Part shown: piece after piece, positions 26,453 to 35,281 of the stretch
How positions within the stretch are numbered: the first letter of the stretch is position 1
How the letters are laid out: every line of letters begins with the position of its first letter
Assembly: GCA_902583715.1 (NCBI GenBank)
Contig: CACHXC010000014.1
Location: 1 to 44,000 of the forward strand
Direction of reading: 5' to 3'
Length of the DNA stretch: 44,000 nt
From: an uncultured SAR116 cluster alpha proteobacterium
GTDB lineage: Bacteria > Pseudomonadota > Alphaproteobacteria > Puniceispirillales > Puniceispirillaceae
Program-made: the position numbers and the translations under genes
The notes under the pieces: model-generated
Databases searched by the model: none
Told to the model about the DNA's origin: nothing
Seen by the model: only the letters and a program-made list of their open reading frames with translations

Positions 26453-27370
26453 ATGCTTTTCTACTCAATTAAGAGGTTTGGCCTTGCCACTTTAGTTGCA
26501 TTAACGGTGTCTTTTATAAGCTTTGGCTTACTTTATCTTTCCAGTGATCCGGCCATAGCGATGGCTGGTGAAACGGCATCAGATGCTGATATTGAGGCTA
26601 TTCGCAAACTTTATGGTTTTGACCGGCCTATCCTTGTACAATATTTGGACTGGCTACAGCGCGCGATTGCTGGAGACCTTGGCAAAAGTTACTATTTTAG
26701 AACAGATGTGAGCTCGCTGATTGGCGAACGACTCCCAACGACAATGATGCTTGGCGTCAGCGCTATAACATTTGCGATCGTTTTTTCTGTCCCACTTGGC
26801 GTTGCGGCTGCGATTCGCCCTAATAGCATCATTGATCGGATTGCTTTATTTTTATCAGTTATGGGTCAGGCGTTACCAAGTTTCTGGTTTGCCCTAATGC
26901 TAATTATTCTCTTATCGGTAAACCTTAGGTTATTGCCAACGTCTGGATCTGACACCTGGTTACATTTCGTTATGCCAACTGTGGTACTTGGCTACTATGC
27001 AGCGCCAGCCATCATGAGGCTGACGCGCACTGGTATGCTGGAAGTATTGAGCACTGACTACATAAGAACAGCTCGCGCCAAAGGTCTGCGCCCTAGTGTC
27101 GTGTTATTCAAACATGCGCTTCGTAATGCAATCATTCCAGTGGTCAGCCTTGCCGCTGTGCAGTTTGGATTTATGCTGGGTGGCTCGATTGTGGTTGAAA
27201 CAATTTTTGCGCTTCATGGTGCGGGGTTTCTTGCGTGGGAGTCGATCACCCGCAATGATTTACCGACGGTTCAAGGGCTCATTCTGGTTTTTTCGCTGTT
27301 TTATATTGTCCTCACCTTCCTTGCTGATCTGCTCAATGCTTGGCTGGACCCGCGGATAAGGATCAGCTGA
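26453..27370 (+). CDS. Dpp/Opp-type ABC transporter permease (DppB-like)
   Basis: 305 residues, an integral inner-membrane protein with about six helices. It has the typical DppB start (one helix, then FDRPILVQYLDWL in the periplasmic loop) and the EAA-loop cytoplasmic motif around TDYIRTARAKGLRPSVVLFKHALRNA, which docks onto the ATPase subunits. It forms the channel with the next gene's product. The stop TGA and the next ATG share one base, so translation is coupled. It lies downstream of the hairpin after the binding-protein gene. Confidence 0.95.
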   Translation: MLFYSIKRFGLATLVALTVSFISFGLLYLSSDPAIAMAGETASDADIEAIRKLYGFDRPILVQYLDWLQRAIAGDLGKSYYFRTDVSSLIGERLPTTMMLGVSAITFAIVFSVPLGVAAAIRPNSIIDRIALFLSVMGQALPSFWFALMLIILLSVNLRLLPTSGSDTWLHFVMPTVVLGYYAAPAIMRLTRTGMLEVLSTDYIRTARAKGLRPSVVLFKHALRNAIIPVVSLAAVQFGFMLGGSIVVETIFALHGAGFLAWESITRNDLPTVQGLILVFSLFYIVLTFLADLLNAWLDPRIRIS

Positions 27371-28260
27371 TGCCTATTACCGATGAAGTTAAGTTGGATG
27401 ATGGGTCAAAACTGGGCTCTTTGACAAAAAAGATCAGAGGCCATCAGGGGATGATCATTGGTTCGGTAATTGTTTTTGCTGTTATTGCCATCGCCCTTCT
27501 TGCGCCATTGCTTGCGCCGCATGATCCTTATGAGCAAGATTTAATGAAGCGCTTGCTGCCCCCATTCTGGGATAGCCGTGGCAGTTGGGAGCATATTTTT
27601 GGCACTGATCACCTTGGTCGTGATTATCTGTCCCGTTTGATATATGGCGCACGCATATCGCTACTGATTGGTATCGGCGCAGCACTTATATCAGGCTTAA
27701 TTGGCACTATTATGGGCGTTATGGCTGGCTATTTTGGTGGTCGTGTAGACATGGTCGTGACGTTCTTGATCACCGTGCGCTTGTCAATGCCGGTCGTGCT
27801 GGTTGCGCTAGCGGTGGTGGCGATTGTTGGTGGTTCGCTACAGGTAGTGATTACGGTTTTGGGTCTTTTACTATGGGACCGGTTCGCTGTTGTAATGCGA
27901 TCATCAACATTGCAAATCCGGTCAATGGATTATGTTGCCGCAGCGCAAGCTGTTGGATGTTCAGTATCGCGCGTTTTGATGACCGAAGTTATGCCAAATG
28001 TGGTTAATAATCTCATTGTCATCACAACCATTGAAATTGCCCATGCAATTATTCTAGAGGCGGCGTTGTCATTTCTTGGGCTTGGCGTACAGCCCCCATT
28101 ACCATCATGGGGACTTATGGTGTCTGAAGGCAAGGACATGATGCTTTTTGAACCCTGGTTGATCACGATCCCCGGTGTTGCCCTATTTCTGCTCGTTCTG
28201 GCGATAAATCTGATGGGTGACGGTGTGCGTGATATCACTGCGCCAGAAAACAGAAATTAG
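27370..28260 (+). CDS. Dpp/Opp-type ABC transporter permease (DppC-like)
   Basis: 296 residues from the ATG at 27370, which overlaps the previous stop by one base and has AAGGA 7 nt upstream. The N-terminal cytoplasmic tail precedes a helix (about 24-47) and the conserved FGTDHLGRDYLSRLIYGARISL motif of DppC/OppC proteins (about 77-98). The EAA loop is around MDYVAAAQAVGCS-RVLMTEVMPNV. The partner is the DppB-like permease; together they form the transmembrane pore. The first ATPase gene starts 9 nt after the stop. Confidence 0.95.
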   Translation: MPITDEVKLDDGSKLGSLTKKIRGHQGMIIGSVIVFAVIAIALLAPLLAPHDPYEQDLMKRLLPPFWDSRGSWEHIFGTDHLGRDYLSRLIYGARISLLIGIGAALISGLIGTIMGVMAGYFGGRVDMVVTFLITVRLSMPVVLVALAVVAIVGGSLQVVITVLGLLLWDRFAVVMRSSTLQIRSMDYVAAAQAVGCSVSRVLMTEVMPNVVNNLIVITTIEIAHAIILEAALSFLGLGVQPPLPSWGLMVSEGKDMMLFEPWLITIPGVALFLLVLAINLMGDGVRDITAPENRN

Positions 28261-28269
28261 GAGTTGCCA

Positions 28270-29265
28270 ATGTCGGATCGTGTGCTGGATGTGAAAAATC
28301 TCTCGATTGATATTCCGCTTGCCGAGGGGATGTTGCACGCGGTTGATGGCATTGACATTCATGTCGACAAGGGTGAAACGCTTTGCATTGTCGGTGAGTC
28401 GGGCTGTGGAAAATCACTTACCTCGCTCGCCGTCATGGATTTGCTACCCAAAAAAGCTATCCGGCGCCTGGAGCGGCTTGATCTCGCTGGTGCCAGTATT
28501 CTTGATTATTCTGAACAACAAATGTCCGATATTCGCGGCAGCAAGATGGGGATGATCTTTCAGGAACCAATGACAAGTCTAAACCCGGCTTTCACAATCG
28601 GCAACCAGATGGTTGAGACATTGCAGAGGCACCGCAAAATGAACCGGGTTGCAGCGCGGGATCTGGCAAAAAGAATGCTAGAGAAAGTTGGCATCACTGC
28701 CGCCGACCAGCGGCTCAATCAATATCCTCATCAGCTCTCTGGTGGATTACGACAAAGAGTCATGATCGCCATGACCCTCTTATGTGAGCCTGAGTTGATT
28801 ATTGCCGACGAGCCGACAACGGCGTTAGATGTTACTATTCAGGCTCAGATACTTCTACTTTTGCAGGAACTACAGTCTGAGTTTGATATGGGACTCATAT
28901 TGATCACGCATGACCTCGGCGTGGTGGCGCGCATTGCCACCCGTGTTGCTGTCATGTATGCGGGTCAGATTGTTGAGCAAGGCACTGTCAAACAAATATT
29001 TGATAATCCGATGCACCCTTACACGCGTGGTCTTATGCGTTGCATTCCGGTGCCGGGCAAGACTAAGCCTGGTGAGCCGCTTGGCTCAATTCCAGGGATG
29101 GTGCCATCTCTTGTTGGTAAGTTTACTGGCTGTCGTTTCGCTGAACGCTGTGATCATGTCACCGATGCTTGCCGTCAAAGTGATATCGAATTGCGCGCCG
29201 AGAGCGGCAAAACACAGGGTTATCGTTGTATAATCGACGCAAAAGAAATGGCAAAGGTGGCCTAA
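28270..29265 (+). CDS. Dpp/Opp-type ABC transporter ATPase (DppD-like)
   Basis: 331 residues from the ATG at 28270, with AGGAG 6 nt upstream; a TTG six bases earlier overlaps the ribosome-site region. Walker A GESGCGKS (42-49), Q-loop FQEPMTSLNP, signature LSGGLRQR (about 156-163), Walker B ELIIADEPT and the H-loop ITHD are all intact. The C-terminal oligopeptide-transporter domain contains the Cys cluster (GCRFAERC, then C...C), which in this family binds an iron-sulfur cluster or zinc-like site. It energises uptake as a heterodimer with the next ATPase, whose start overlaps its stop by one base. Confidence 0.95.
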   Translation: MSDRVLDVKNLSIDIPLAEGMLHAVDGIDIHVDKGETLCIVGESGCGKSLTSLAVMDLLPKKAIRRLERLDLAGASILDYSEQQMSDIRGSKMGMIFQEPMTSLNPAFTIGNQMVETLQRHRKMNRVAARDLAKRMLEKVGITAADQRLNQYPHQLSGGLRQRVMIAMTLLCEPELIIADEPTTALDVTIQAQILLLLQELQSEFDMGLILITHDLGVVARIATRVAVMYAGQIVEQGTVKQIFDNPMHPYTRGLMRCIPVPGKTKPGEPLGSIPGMVPSLVGKFTGCRFAERCDHVTDACRQSDIELRAESGKTQGYRCIIDAKEMAKVA

Positions 29266-30242
29266 TGTCTGCAGTAATGATTAATGCTAAAAACGTGACG
29301 CGTAACTTTTCCATCTCACGTGGAATGTTTCGTGGCAAACAGATCTTGCGGGCGGTAAGTGGTGTTGATCTGACAGTCAAGAAAGGGGAGGTGTTGGCAC
29401 TGGTTGGTGAGTCCGGATGCGGTAAAACTACACTGGCAAAAATTATACTAGGACTTTTACCACAAACCACAGGCTCTGTTGATTTGTGCGGACAATCAAT
29501 AATGGACTTGCCGCGCCTTGAACTTGCCCGCACGATACAGCCTATTTTCCAAGACCCATATTCTTCTTTGAACCCACGAAAGACGATTGGGTCAATCATC
29601 GGGTTGCCGATGCGTGTCCAAGGTGTTGAGAACAGTGCCACAATTCGGCGGAAGGTCCAAAAAACTATGGATCTTGTTGGACTGGCGGCCCGTCATTACA
29701 ACGCCTATCCAAATCAGCTTTCAGGAGGACAGCGTCAGCGTGTGGCGATTGCAAGGGCTCTGGTGAACCGGCCTCAAATAGTCGTATGTGATGAGCCAAC
29801 CTCGGCGCTTGATGTATCAGTTCAGTCGCAGATATTGAATTTGTTGAGTGATCTGCGCAAGGAACTAAATCTGACCTACATCATCATCAGTCATAATCTG
29901 GCAGTTGTTGAACATATCGCAACCCGCGTCGCGGTAATGTATCTTGGTCGCCTGGTGGAGGAGGCAAAGACGTCTATTCTGTTTAACAACCCGCATCATC
30001 CCTATACTCGCGCATTGCTCGAATCAGTGCTAACACCAGAGCCTGACCTTGGAATACCCAATACCCAGCTTGGTGCTAGTTACCCAAATCCCATTGATCC
30101 ACCATCAGGATGCGCATTTCATCCACGCTGTGCCCAGGTTATGCCGCATTGCGCGATGACGCCGCCTTTAAGTAATAACGTGAACGGTAGATTTGTAGAA
30201 TGCCATATATATAATGATGACAGCGCGGAAAACGCTGACTGA
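29265..30242 (+). CDS. Dpp/Opp-type ABC transporter ATPase (DppF-like)
   Basis: 325 residues from the ATG at 29265, which shares a base with the upstream TAA. Walker A GESGCGKT (48-55), Q-loop FQDPYSSLNPR, signature LSGGQRQR (152-159), Walker B VVCDEPTSALD and H-loop ISHN are intact. The C-terminal domain has the family's Cys residues (SGCAFHPRCAQVMPHC). It completes the five-gene importer operon. Its stop directly abuts the convergent amidase stop (30242/30243) with no spacer, so no independent terminator is visible. Confidence 0.95.
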   Translation: MSAVMINAKNVTRNFSISRGMFRGKQILRAVSGVDLTVKKGEVLALVGESGCGKTTLAKIILGLLPQTTGSVDLCGQSIMDLPRLELARTIQPIFQDPYSSLNPRKTIGSIIGLPMRVQGVENSATIRRKVQKTMDLVGLAARHYNAYPNQLSGGQRQRVAIARALVNRPQIVVCDEPTSALDVSVQSQILNLLSDLRKELNLTYIIISHNLAVVEHIATRVAVMYLGRLVEEAKTSILFNNPHHPYTRALLESVLTPEPDLGIPNTQLGASYPNPIDPPSGCAFHPRCAQVMPHCAMTPPLSNNVNGRFVECHIYNDDSAENAD

Positions 30243-31673
30243 TTATTTTAACTTACTAATGTCAGGGCAGGGACGACTGGTTTCTTGATGCTGTGCCAGA
30301 ACCGTTTCCAGCGCTTTGGCAGTTTCGATAACTAACCGGTCATTGCCTGGTGCGCTTAATATCTGGATACCAAATGGCATGCCAACATTATCGAAACCAC
30401 ACGGAATTACAACACCGCACGCAAGCGCCATCGTAGGTAAATAAGTAATGGCCAGCCAGCGCATGTAGGTCTCCATTTGCACACCATCAATTTCGGTGAT
30501 GGTCCACTGGTCATGGTTAAACGGCGTTGTTGACGTGGCTGGACAAATCACCACATCGATTTCCTTGAACAGATCAAGCCATCGACGCGCTATCTGCGTC
30601 TGTTGGAGATGTGCTTCTGCGACATCAGCGAGGCTATAGGATAAGCCACGATCAACATTATCGACCACATTTGGACTTAATTCATCACGGTGGTCACGCA
30701 CTCTATCTCCATGAGCGGCGACAAAATTCACCCCACGCAGAACCTCGAACGCATTGTCCCCATGCGTAAAATCAGGATCACCTATAAATGCATAAGCAAA
30801 ATGATGCTGAAACATTTTGGTCCGCTCAATAAAAATTTTACGATAATCATTCGACATAGCGGCACTTCCAAGATTGGCAGACAGCATGGCACGAATACTG
30901 CCAAGATCAGCCCCCTTTAATGGAAGGGCCAGCTCATCTGCAAACATTGTGGAGAATGGGTCATGCGGGTTTGGGCCCATTTGTGCTTGCAGTAGTAGAT
31001 TTGCATCGTCGACTGTGCGTCCCATCGGCCCTAGGACTGAAAACGGCAATAATCCAACAGGCCGTGTTTCGGCAGCTACAATGCCAGGGCTTGGTCTAAT
31101 TCCAACTACACCACAAAATCCAGCGGGTGTGCGCAAGCTACCGCCGTAATCAGATCCGCTTGCAAGAGGCACCATGCCAGTCGCCAGAGCAACTGCAGAC
31201 CCACCAGATGAACCACCACAGGTCTTCTCCGGATTGAAAGGGTTGCCCGTAGCGCCAAATACCAAATTTCGTGTATTCGCACCGGCGCCAAACTCTGGCG
31301 TGTTGGTTTTGCCTAGTATGATGCCACCCGCATTTCTTGCATTCGCAACGCTACCCAGATCCGTAGTCGGCACATGGTCAGCGTAGAGCTTTGATCCCAA
31401 CGTTGTGCGCAAATTAGCCGTCGCCTCAAGGTCCTTTATGCCGATAGGAAGGCCGTGAAGCATGCCAAGCATTTCACCGTCTAGAACGCTTTTCTCCGCC
31501 GTTTTTGCCGCCTTGCGTGCGGCTTCATAATTTTTTGTGACAACAGCGTTCAAACTGGAGTCTACCATTTCAATACGATCAATGGAGGCTTCTACAAGTT
31601 CAACGGGTGAGATGTCTTTGCGGCCAATCATGTGCCGCAAATCAGTCGCTGTCATTTCACAAAGGCTGCTCAT
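30243..31673 (-). CDS. Amidase-signature family hydrolase
   Basis: 476 residues; GAGGA about 8 nt before the ATG. The amidase-signature Ser-cisSer-Lys triad is present: Lys80 in GLPIGIKDL, the cis-Ser in GGSSGGSA (155/156) and the nucleophile Ser179 in GSDYGGS. These enzymes hydrolyse carboxamides, aryl or acyl amides, or act in amide side chains of peptides and drugs. It is cytoplasmic. A GatA role is unlikely because there are no gatB/gatC neighbours. It lies 36 nt after the M20 copy C gene on the same strand, so the two are probably one operon that degrades imported amides or peptides. Confidence 0.92.
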   Translation of the reverse strand: MSSLCEMTATDLRHMIGRKDISPVELVEASIDRIEMVDSSLNAVVTKNYEAARKAAKTAEKSVLDGEMLGMLHGLPIGIKDLEATANLRTTLGSKLYADHVPTTDLGSVANARNAGGIILGKTNTPEFGAGANTRNLVFGATGNPFNPEKTCGGSSGGSAVALATGMVPLASGSDYGGSLRTPAGFCGVVGIRPSPGIVAAETRPVGLLPFSVLGPMGRTVDDANLLLQAQMGPNPHDPFSTMFADELALPLKGADLGSIRAMLSANLGSAAMSNDYRKIFIERTKMFQHHFAYAFIGDPDFTHGDNAFEVLRGVNFVAAHGDRVRDHRDELSPNVVDNVDRGLSYSLADVAEAHLQQTQIARRWLDLFKEIDVVICPATSTTPFNHDQWTITEIDGVQMETYMRWLAITYLPTMALACGVVIPCGFDNVGMPFGIQILSAPGNDRLVIETAKALETVLAQHQETSRPCPDISKLK

Positions 31674-31709
31674 TAAATTTGTCCTCGCTATCTTTTATTT
31701 CCCAATGCC

Positions 31710-33107
31710 TTATTTGGCGTTTTTAGGTGTATCGCCCACGCCTAGATCCCACCAAAGGCCAGTCATCAGACGTAGAGCACTTTTGCTTGTTTTCTCAAGA
31801 ATATGCTCATTTGGTGCATGCTGTGAACAGCCTGCATATGAATGGGGCACCCATATTGTCGGCAAACCGAGCACATCAGCAAAAACATCATTTGGTAAAG
31901 ATCCACCCAGATTTGGTATCACAGAAATACTTGCTCCGTTGGTTTTGTTCAGCGAAGCAATAGCCCATTGTGCCCACGGATGTTCTGGGTCGAGCCTTGT
32001 GGCATACATCGGGTCACGCTCGCCAATAATTTCGATATCAGGAAAGCCATGCTGGTCGAGATGCAAACGTAAAAGCGGCATCAATTGGTCAACGTCAGTG
32101 CCTACCACATAACGTAGATGCCCATAAACCACTGCCGATGGGGGAATCGCATTAGCCGGTGATTTTGGATTTCCTGTCTCAAACGCTCGGATTTCGAATG
32201 TATTGCTAGCAAAGACCCTCTCGCCCGGAGTCATTTCAGGTTCACCCCAATTGGGATTAATTTGTGGAGCATTTTCACCCCCACCAACTTCTAATTTAGC
32301 AATTGCCGAGCGGACTGAGTCAGGAATTTCGGTATTACGCCACCCCTCCACCAGAATTTTACCCTTTTTGTCAATCATGCTGGTAATGGCGTGTGACATT
32401 ATCACTCCTGGATTAGTTAACAAACCACCCCAATTGCCGGAGTGGTGACCACCATCATGACTATCAAGGCGCATGATAAAATTGAACACGCCACGCGACC
32501 CCATGAAAATCGTTGGCTTGTCAGGGTGAATGCGCGGACCATCTGAAGCAATGAAGACATCCGCTTGAAATAAATCCTTATGCGCTGTACAAAAATCCTT
32601 TAATCCCGGTGATCCGCGCTCTTCGCCCATCTCAACCAAGAAAATCACGTTGAAACCGAGACTTTCACGTGTTTCCAAAACGGACCTCAGAGCGGCAAGA
32701 TTGATGGTGTGCTGGCCTTTGTTATCTGCTGTGCCGCGGCCATACCACCGGTCGCCTTTTTTTGTTATTTTCCAAGGGTTCATATTATTGTCCCACTGGC
32801 CATCATATCCAGCAACAACATCGCCATGCCCGTATGTCATGACCGTCGGTAAATCATCACATTCGTGTCGTCGTGCGACCAAAAATGGCCCGGCGTCTTG
32901 ACGTGGATTTGGGAAGATCTCGCAGACAAACCCTAGCGCGGTCAAATCAGGAATCATTTCATCTTCGAGATAGCTTGCGAGAGCAGTTTCACTTCCGGCT
33001 AGATTACTCTCTGTCTTGAACGCAATTCGTCTAGCCAATTCAGTCTCAAAATGACCATCGTCGAAATAGCTATCGATCCTTGCAAGTGCCTCATCACGTT
33101 TAGCCAC
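31710..33107 (-). CDS. M20-family dipeptidase/deacylase, copy C
   Basis: 465 residues from a GTG at 33107 with AAAGGA 7 nt upstream. M20 motifs are complete: YGHGDVV, GTADNKGQ, MGEERGSP, SDGP and the C-terminal QHAPNEH. It is longer than the two other M20 enzymes here and belongs to the M20 dipeptidase-like (ArgE/DapE/ACY1) branch with a larger dimerisation domain. It probably removes an N-terminal or acyl group from a small peptide or acyl-amino acid in the cytoplasm. Upstream partner in an operon with the amidase. It does not look like the hydantoinase/carbamoylase branch that contains allantoate amidohydrolase, but I cannot exclude that function. Confidence 0.9.
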   Translation of the reverse strand: MAKRDEALARIDSYFDDGHFETELARRIAFKTESNLAGSETALASYLEDEMIPDLTALGFVCEIFPNPRQDAGPFLVARRHECDDLPTVMTYGHGDVVAGYDGQWDNNMNPWKITKKGDRWYGRGTADNKGQHTINLAALRSVLETRESLGFNVIFLVEMGEERGSPGLKDFCTAHKDLFQADVFIASDGPRIHPDKPTIFMGSRGVFNFIMRLDSHDGGHHSGNWGGLLTNPGVIMSHAITSMIDKKGKILVEGWRNTEIPDSVRSAIAKLEVGGGENAPQINPNWGEPEMTPGERVFASNTFEIRAFETGNPKSPANAIPPSAVVYGHLRYVVGTDVDQLMPLLRLHLDQHGFPDIEIIGERDPMYATRLDPEHPWAQWAIASLNKTNGASISVIPNLGGSLPNDVFADVLGLPTIWVPHSYAGCSQHAPNEHILEKTSKSALRLMTGLWWDLGVGDTPKNAK

Positions 33108-33810
33108 ATCACCATCCTTTTTTCGGTTATAGACATGGTGGGTCGCACCAGAAGAAAAATACTACAATGTTTCAAAATGTAATCAATCAGTCTCGATACC
33201 CAAGGGCTAAACATAGCACCTGCAGAAATCGATGAAGTTTAACGACAGAAAATTATTCAGGCTGGCAAACATTTGAGCTCTAAGTACCAATGTAGCTATT
33301 TTGATCAATTGAAGATTGATTCAAAAATTATTTGGTTGCGATTAGTTAAGGGCATATTAAACAATGGCAAAATCAAGGTGCAGGTAACGGCGGCTGCGTG
33401 CCCCCGCAACCAAAAAATACACGCAATTTCAGTAAATTAGAGACTTCAATTTTGAGGCAGCTTTTTGCGTTCTGAATTATTGCCGCGTTCATTGGCACGT
33501 TTAAATTGCCCATGAACCCAGTTCTATGGACTGTGAAACCCTGACCGGGTTACTGGAGCCGTGTCTGCCGCAGATTAGGCTACATGTCAGTTGGTAGGGC
33601 GCATAAAAGGGGCAAACCACAAAATTTGGTTTTTATCAATTTTTGAACAAAGAGACGTCTTTTGCGTTATTGGTTTTCGTTTGACAAAAAAACACGTTTC
33701 AAGAACTGTACGTTGGAGATGTGAGACAAGTAGCAATTAGGAATTGACTACGGCCGAATTGCCGCATCGTTGTATTCTAGTTTATCTGTCAGCGCCGGGG
33801 AGCCGATTGA
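33108..33810. other. Divergent intergenic region with a 10-bp inverted repeat
   Basis: About 700 bp between the divergently transcribed M20 copy C and puuE genes, with no convincing ORF. TTTGGTTGCG (33331-33340) and CGCAACCAAA (33405-33414) form a perfect 10-bp closing stem around 64 nt that itself contains GC-rich short repeats, so a structured RNA is possible. A small AACCC/GGGTT hairpin follows near 33537-33551, and a TTGACA at about 33681 could be a -35 box without a clear -10. The rest shows nothing I can name. Confidence 0.35.
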
Positions 33811-34758
33811 ATGTCGAGAAACAGTAACAAATTTCGCAAATATCCGCGGGATTTGGTTGGATACAACGGCTCGTACCCTGACCCCCATTGGCCAGGGAAA
33901 GCAAAGGTCGCCATCCAATTCGTCTTAAATTATGAGGAAGGTGCCGAAAACTGCATCCTACACGGCGACCAGCAATCAGAGACCTTTTTGTCTGAAATCA
34001 TTGGCGCTTCAGCTTTTGAAAATGCCCGCCATATGTCCATGGAGTCAATTTATGAATATGGTTCTCGAGCGGGTGTATGGCGTGTTCTTGCTCTTTTCCG
34101 GGAGCGCCAGGTGCCGATCACAATTTTCGGAGTTGCAATGGCCATGCAACGCCATCCAAGTCCAATTGAGCAAGCCTTGAAGGATGGACACGAGATTTGC
34201 TCTCACGGCTTACGATGGATAAACTATCATGGCGTCGATATAAATATTGAGCGTGAACACCTTCAGCAGGCAATTGCGATACACCAGCAAATTTGTGGCA
34301 GTAGGCCACTGGGGTGGTATACTGGTCGAACCAGTGAAAACACAAGAACATTACTAGTTGAGGAGGGCGGGTTTATTTACGATGCAGATGATTATTCTGA
34401 CGATCTTCCATTTTGGTCCCGCCTCTCTGATGAACCACACCTAATCGTCCCATACACCCTTGATTGTAATGATATGCGATTTGCCACTGCACAAGGTTTT
34501 CACACTGGCGATCAGTTCTTTCGTTACCTTAAAGATGCGTTTGACACACTTTATAGTGAGGGGGAAATAGCGCCAAAAATGATGTCGGTTGGTCTTCATT
34601 GCCGTTTGGTTGGTCGACCTGGGCGTTTTATAGGCCTGCAAAGATTTTTGGATTATGTTCTCTCACACGATAGTGTTTGGGTCGCTCGCCGTATAGACAT
34701 CGCTAACCACTGGATTGCGACACACCCTTCCCAACTGCATTCCAGTATGGAGGTTTGA
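33811..34758 (+). CDS. puuE: PuuE-type allantoinase (polysaccharide-deacetylase fold)
   Basis: 315 residues, GGGGAG about 8 nt before the ATG. The sequence is characteristic of PuuE: RDLVGYNGSYPDPHWP at the start (about 13-28), LNYEEGAEN (39-47), and GHEICSHGLRWINYH (126-140), then GWYTGRTSENTR. PuuE is the metal-independent allantoinase that opens (S)-allantoin to allantoate; it shares the NodB/polysaccharide deacetylase fold but not its sugar substrates. The gene starts a two-gene + strand unit with allA one nucleotide later. The neighbouring racemase, AllE-like enzyme and urease make an allantoin role nearly certain. Confidence 0.93.
   Translation: MSRNSNKFRKYPRDLVGYNGSYPDPHWPGKAKVAIQFVLNYEEGAENCILHGDQQSETFLSEIIGASAFENARHMSMESIYEYGSRAGVWRVLALFRERQVPITIFGVAMAMQRHPSPIEQALKDGHEICSHGLRWINYHGVDINIEREHLQQAIAIHQQICGSRPLGWYTGRTSENTRTLLVEEGGFIYDADDYSDDLPFWSRLSDEPHLIVPYTLDCNDMRFATAQGFHTGDQFFRYLKDAFDTLYSEGEIAPKMMSVGLHCRLVGRPGRFIGLQRFLDYVLSHDSVWVARRIDIANHWIATHPSQLHSSMEV
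34749..34753 (+). promoter_or_regulatory. Ribosome binding site fixing a TTG start for allA
   Basis: GGAGG within the end of puuE lies 6 nt before a TTG at 34760. It decides the allA start, because the in-frame ATG at 34715 lies well inside puuE and has no comparable site. Confidence 0.75.
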
Positions 34759-34759
34759 T

Positions 34760-35281
34760 TTGGTCTTAAAGTTAATTCCAGTTCCACTCAGTCCAACCTC
34801 ATTCATGGAATTTGGTTCTGTGTTAGACAGAAACCTAACAAAAAAAATTGTCATCAATCAGTCGACAACAACCCGCTTTCATAAAATGGCTTCAGTGAAT
34901 GCCTTTCCATCAGATGCAGAGATAATTTTATCAATATTTAGTGGAACAAATCGAGGTTATCCCTTTGAAATCAACATGATGGAGAGACACCCACTTGGTA
35001 CGCAAGCTTTTTTTCCATTAAGTGAAGAACCTTGGTTGGTTGTAGTTGCGCCAGACGCTGGAGACAAACCAGATGAAAAAAGGTTACAGTGTTTCCTGGC
35101 TGCTGGGGATCAAGGTGTCCAATACAACTGTAATGTTTGGCATCACCCACTATTAATACTGGCGAATAAGCAAGATTTTTTTATCGTCGACTGCGACACC
35201 GACAGTAACAATTTAAATGAATATTTTTTTGATAAACCGATTGCCCGAATAGATGTTGACCCAAATTATTTGGCTAATTGA
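34760..35281 (+). CDS. allA: Ureidoglycolate lyase
   Basis: 173 residues from a TTG at 34760 with GGAGG 6 nt upstream and one nucleotide after the puuE stop; this length suits the AllA family (about 160-170). Family hallmarks: PLSPTSFMEFGSV near the start, INMMERHPLGTQAFFPL (the ERHP...Q-F conserved core, with the His that supports the active site), PWLVVVAP and NVWHHPLL. AllA splits (S)-ureidoglycolate to glyoxylate and urea. Translational coupling to puuE suggests joint regulation. The 3' end overlaps the convergent allE-like gene by 16 bp. Urea released here can feed the urease encoded 7 kb downstream. Confidence 0.92.
   Translation: MVLKLIPVPLSPTSFMEFGSVLDRNLTKKIVINQSTTTRFHKMASVNAFPSDAEIILSIFSGTNRGYPFEINMMERHPLGTQAFFPLSEEPWLVVVAPDAGDKPDEKRLQCFLAAGDQGVQYNCNVWHHPLLILANKQDFFIVDCDTDSNNLNEYFFDKPIARIDVDPNYLAN

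Noticed and set aside
30243-31673. Amidase as GatA of the tRNA-dependent amidotransferase
   Set aside because: No gatB or gatC neighbours, and the gene lies in an operon with an M20 peptidase, which fits a catabolic amidase better.
33378-33412. GCTGCGTGCCCCCGCAAC resembling the core of a cobalamin riboswitch
   Set aside because: The other conserved boxes (AGGGAA, GCCACTG and the 3' GGAGACC-type element at proper spacing) are not present, and the downstream gene has no cobalamin link.
33565-33600. A tRNA D-arm-like string (CAGTTGGTAGGGC)
   Set aside because: No matching acceptor stem, anticodon arm or T-loop can be folded around it, so it is not a tRNA gene; a tRNA fragment left by integration cannot be shown.
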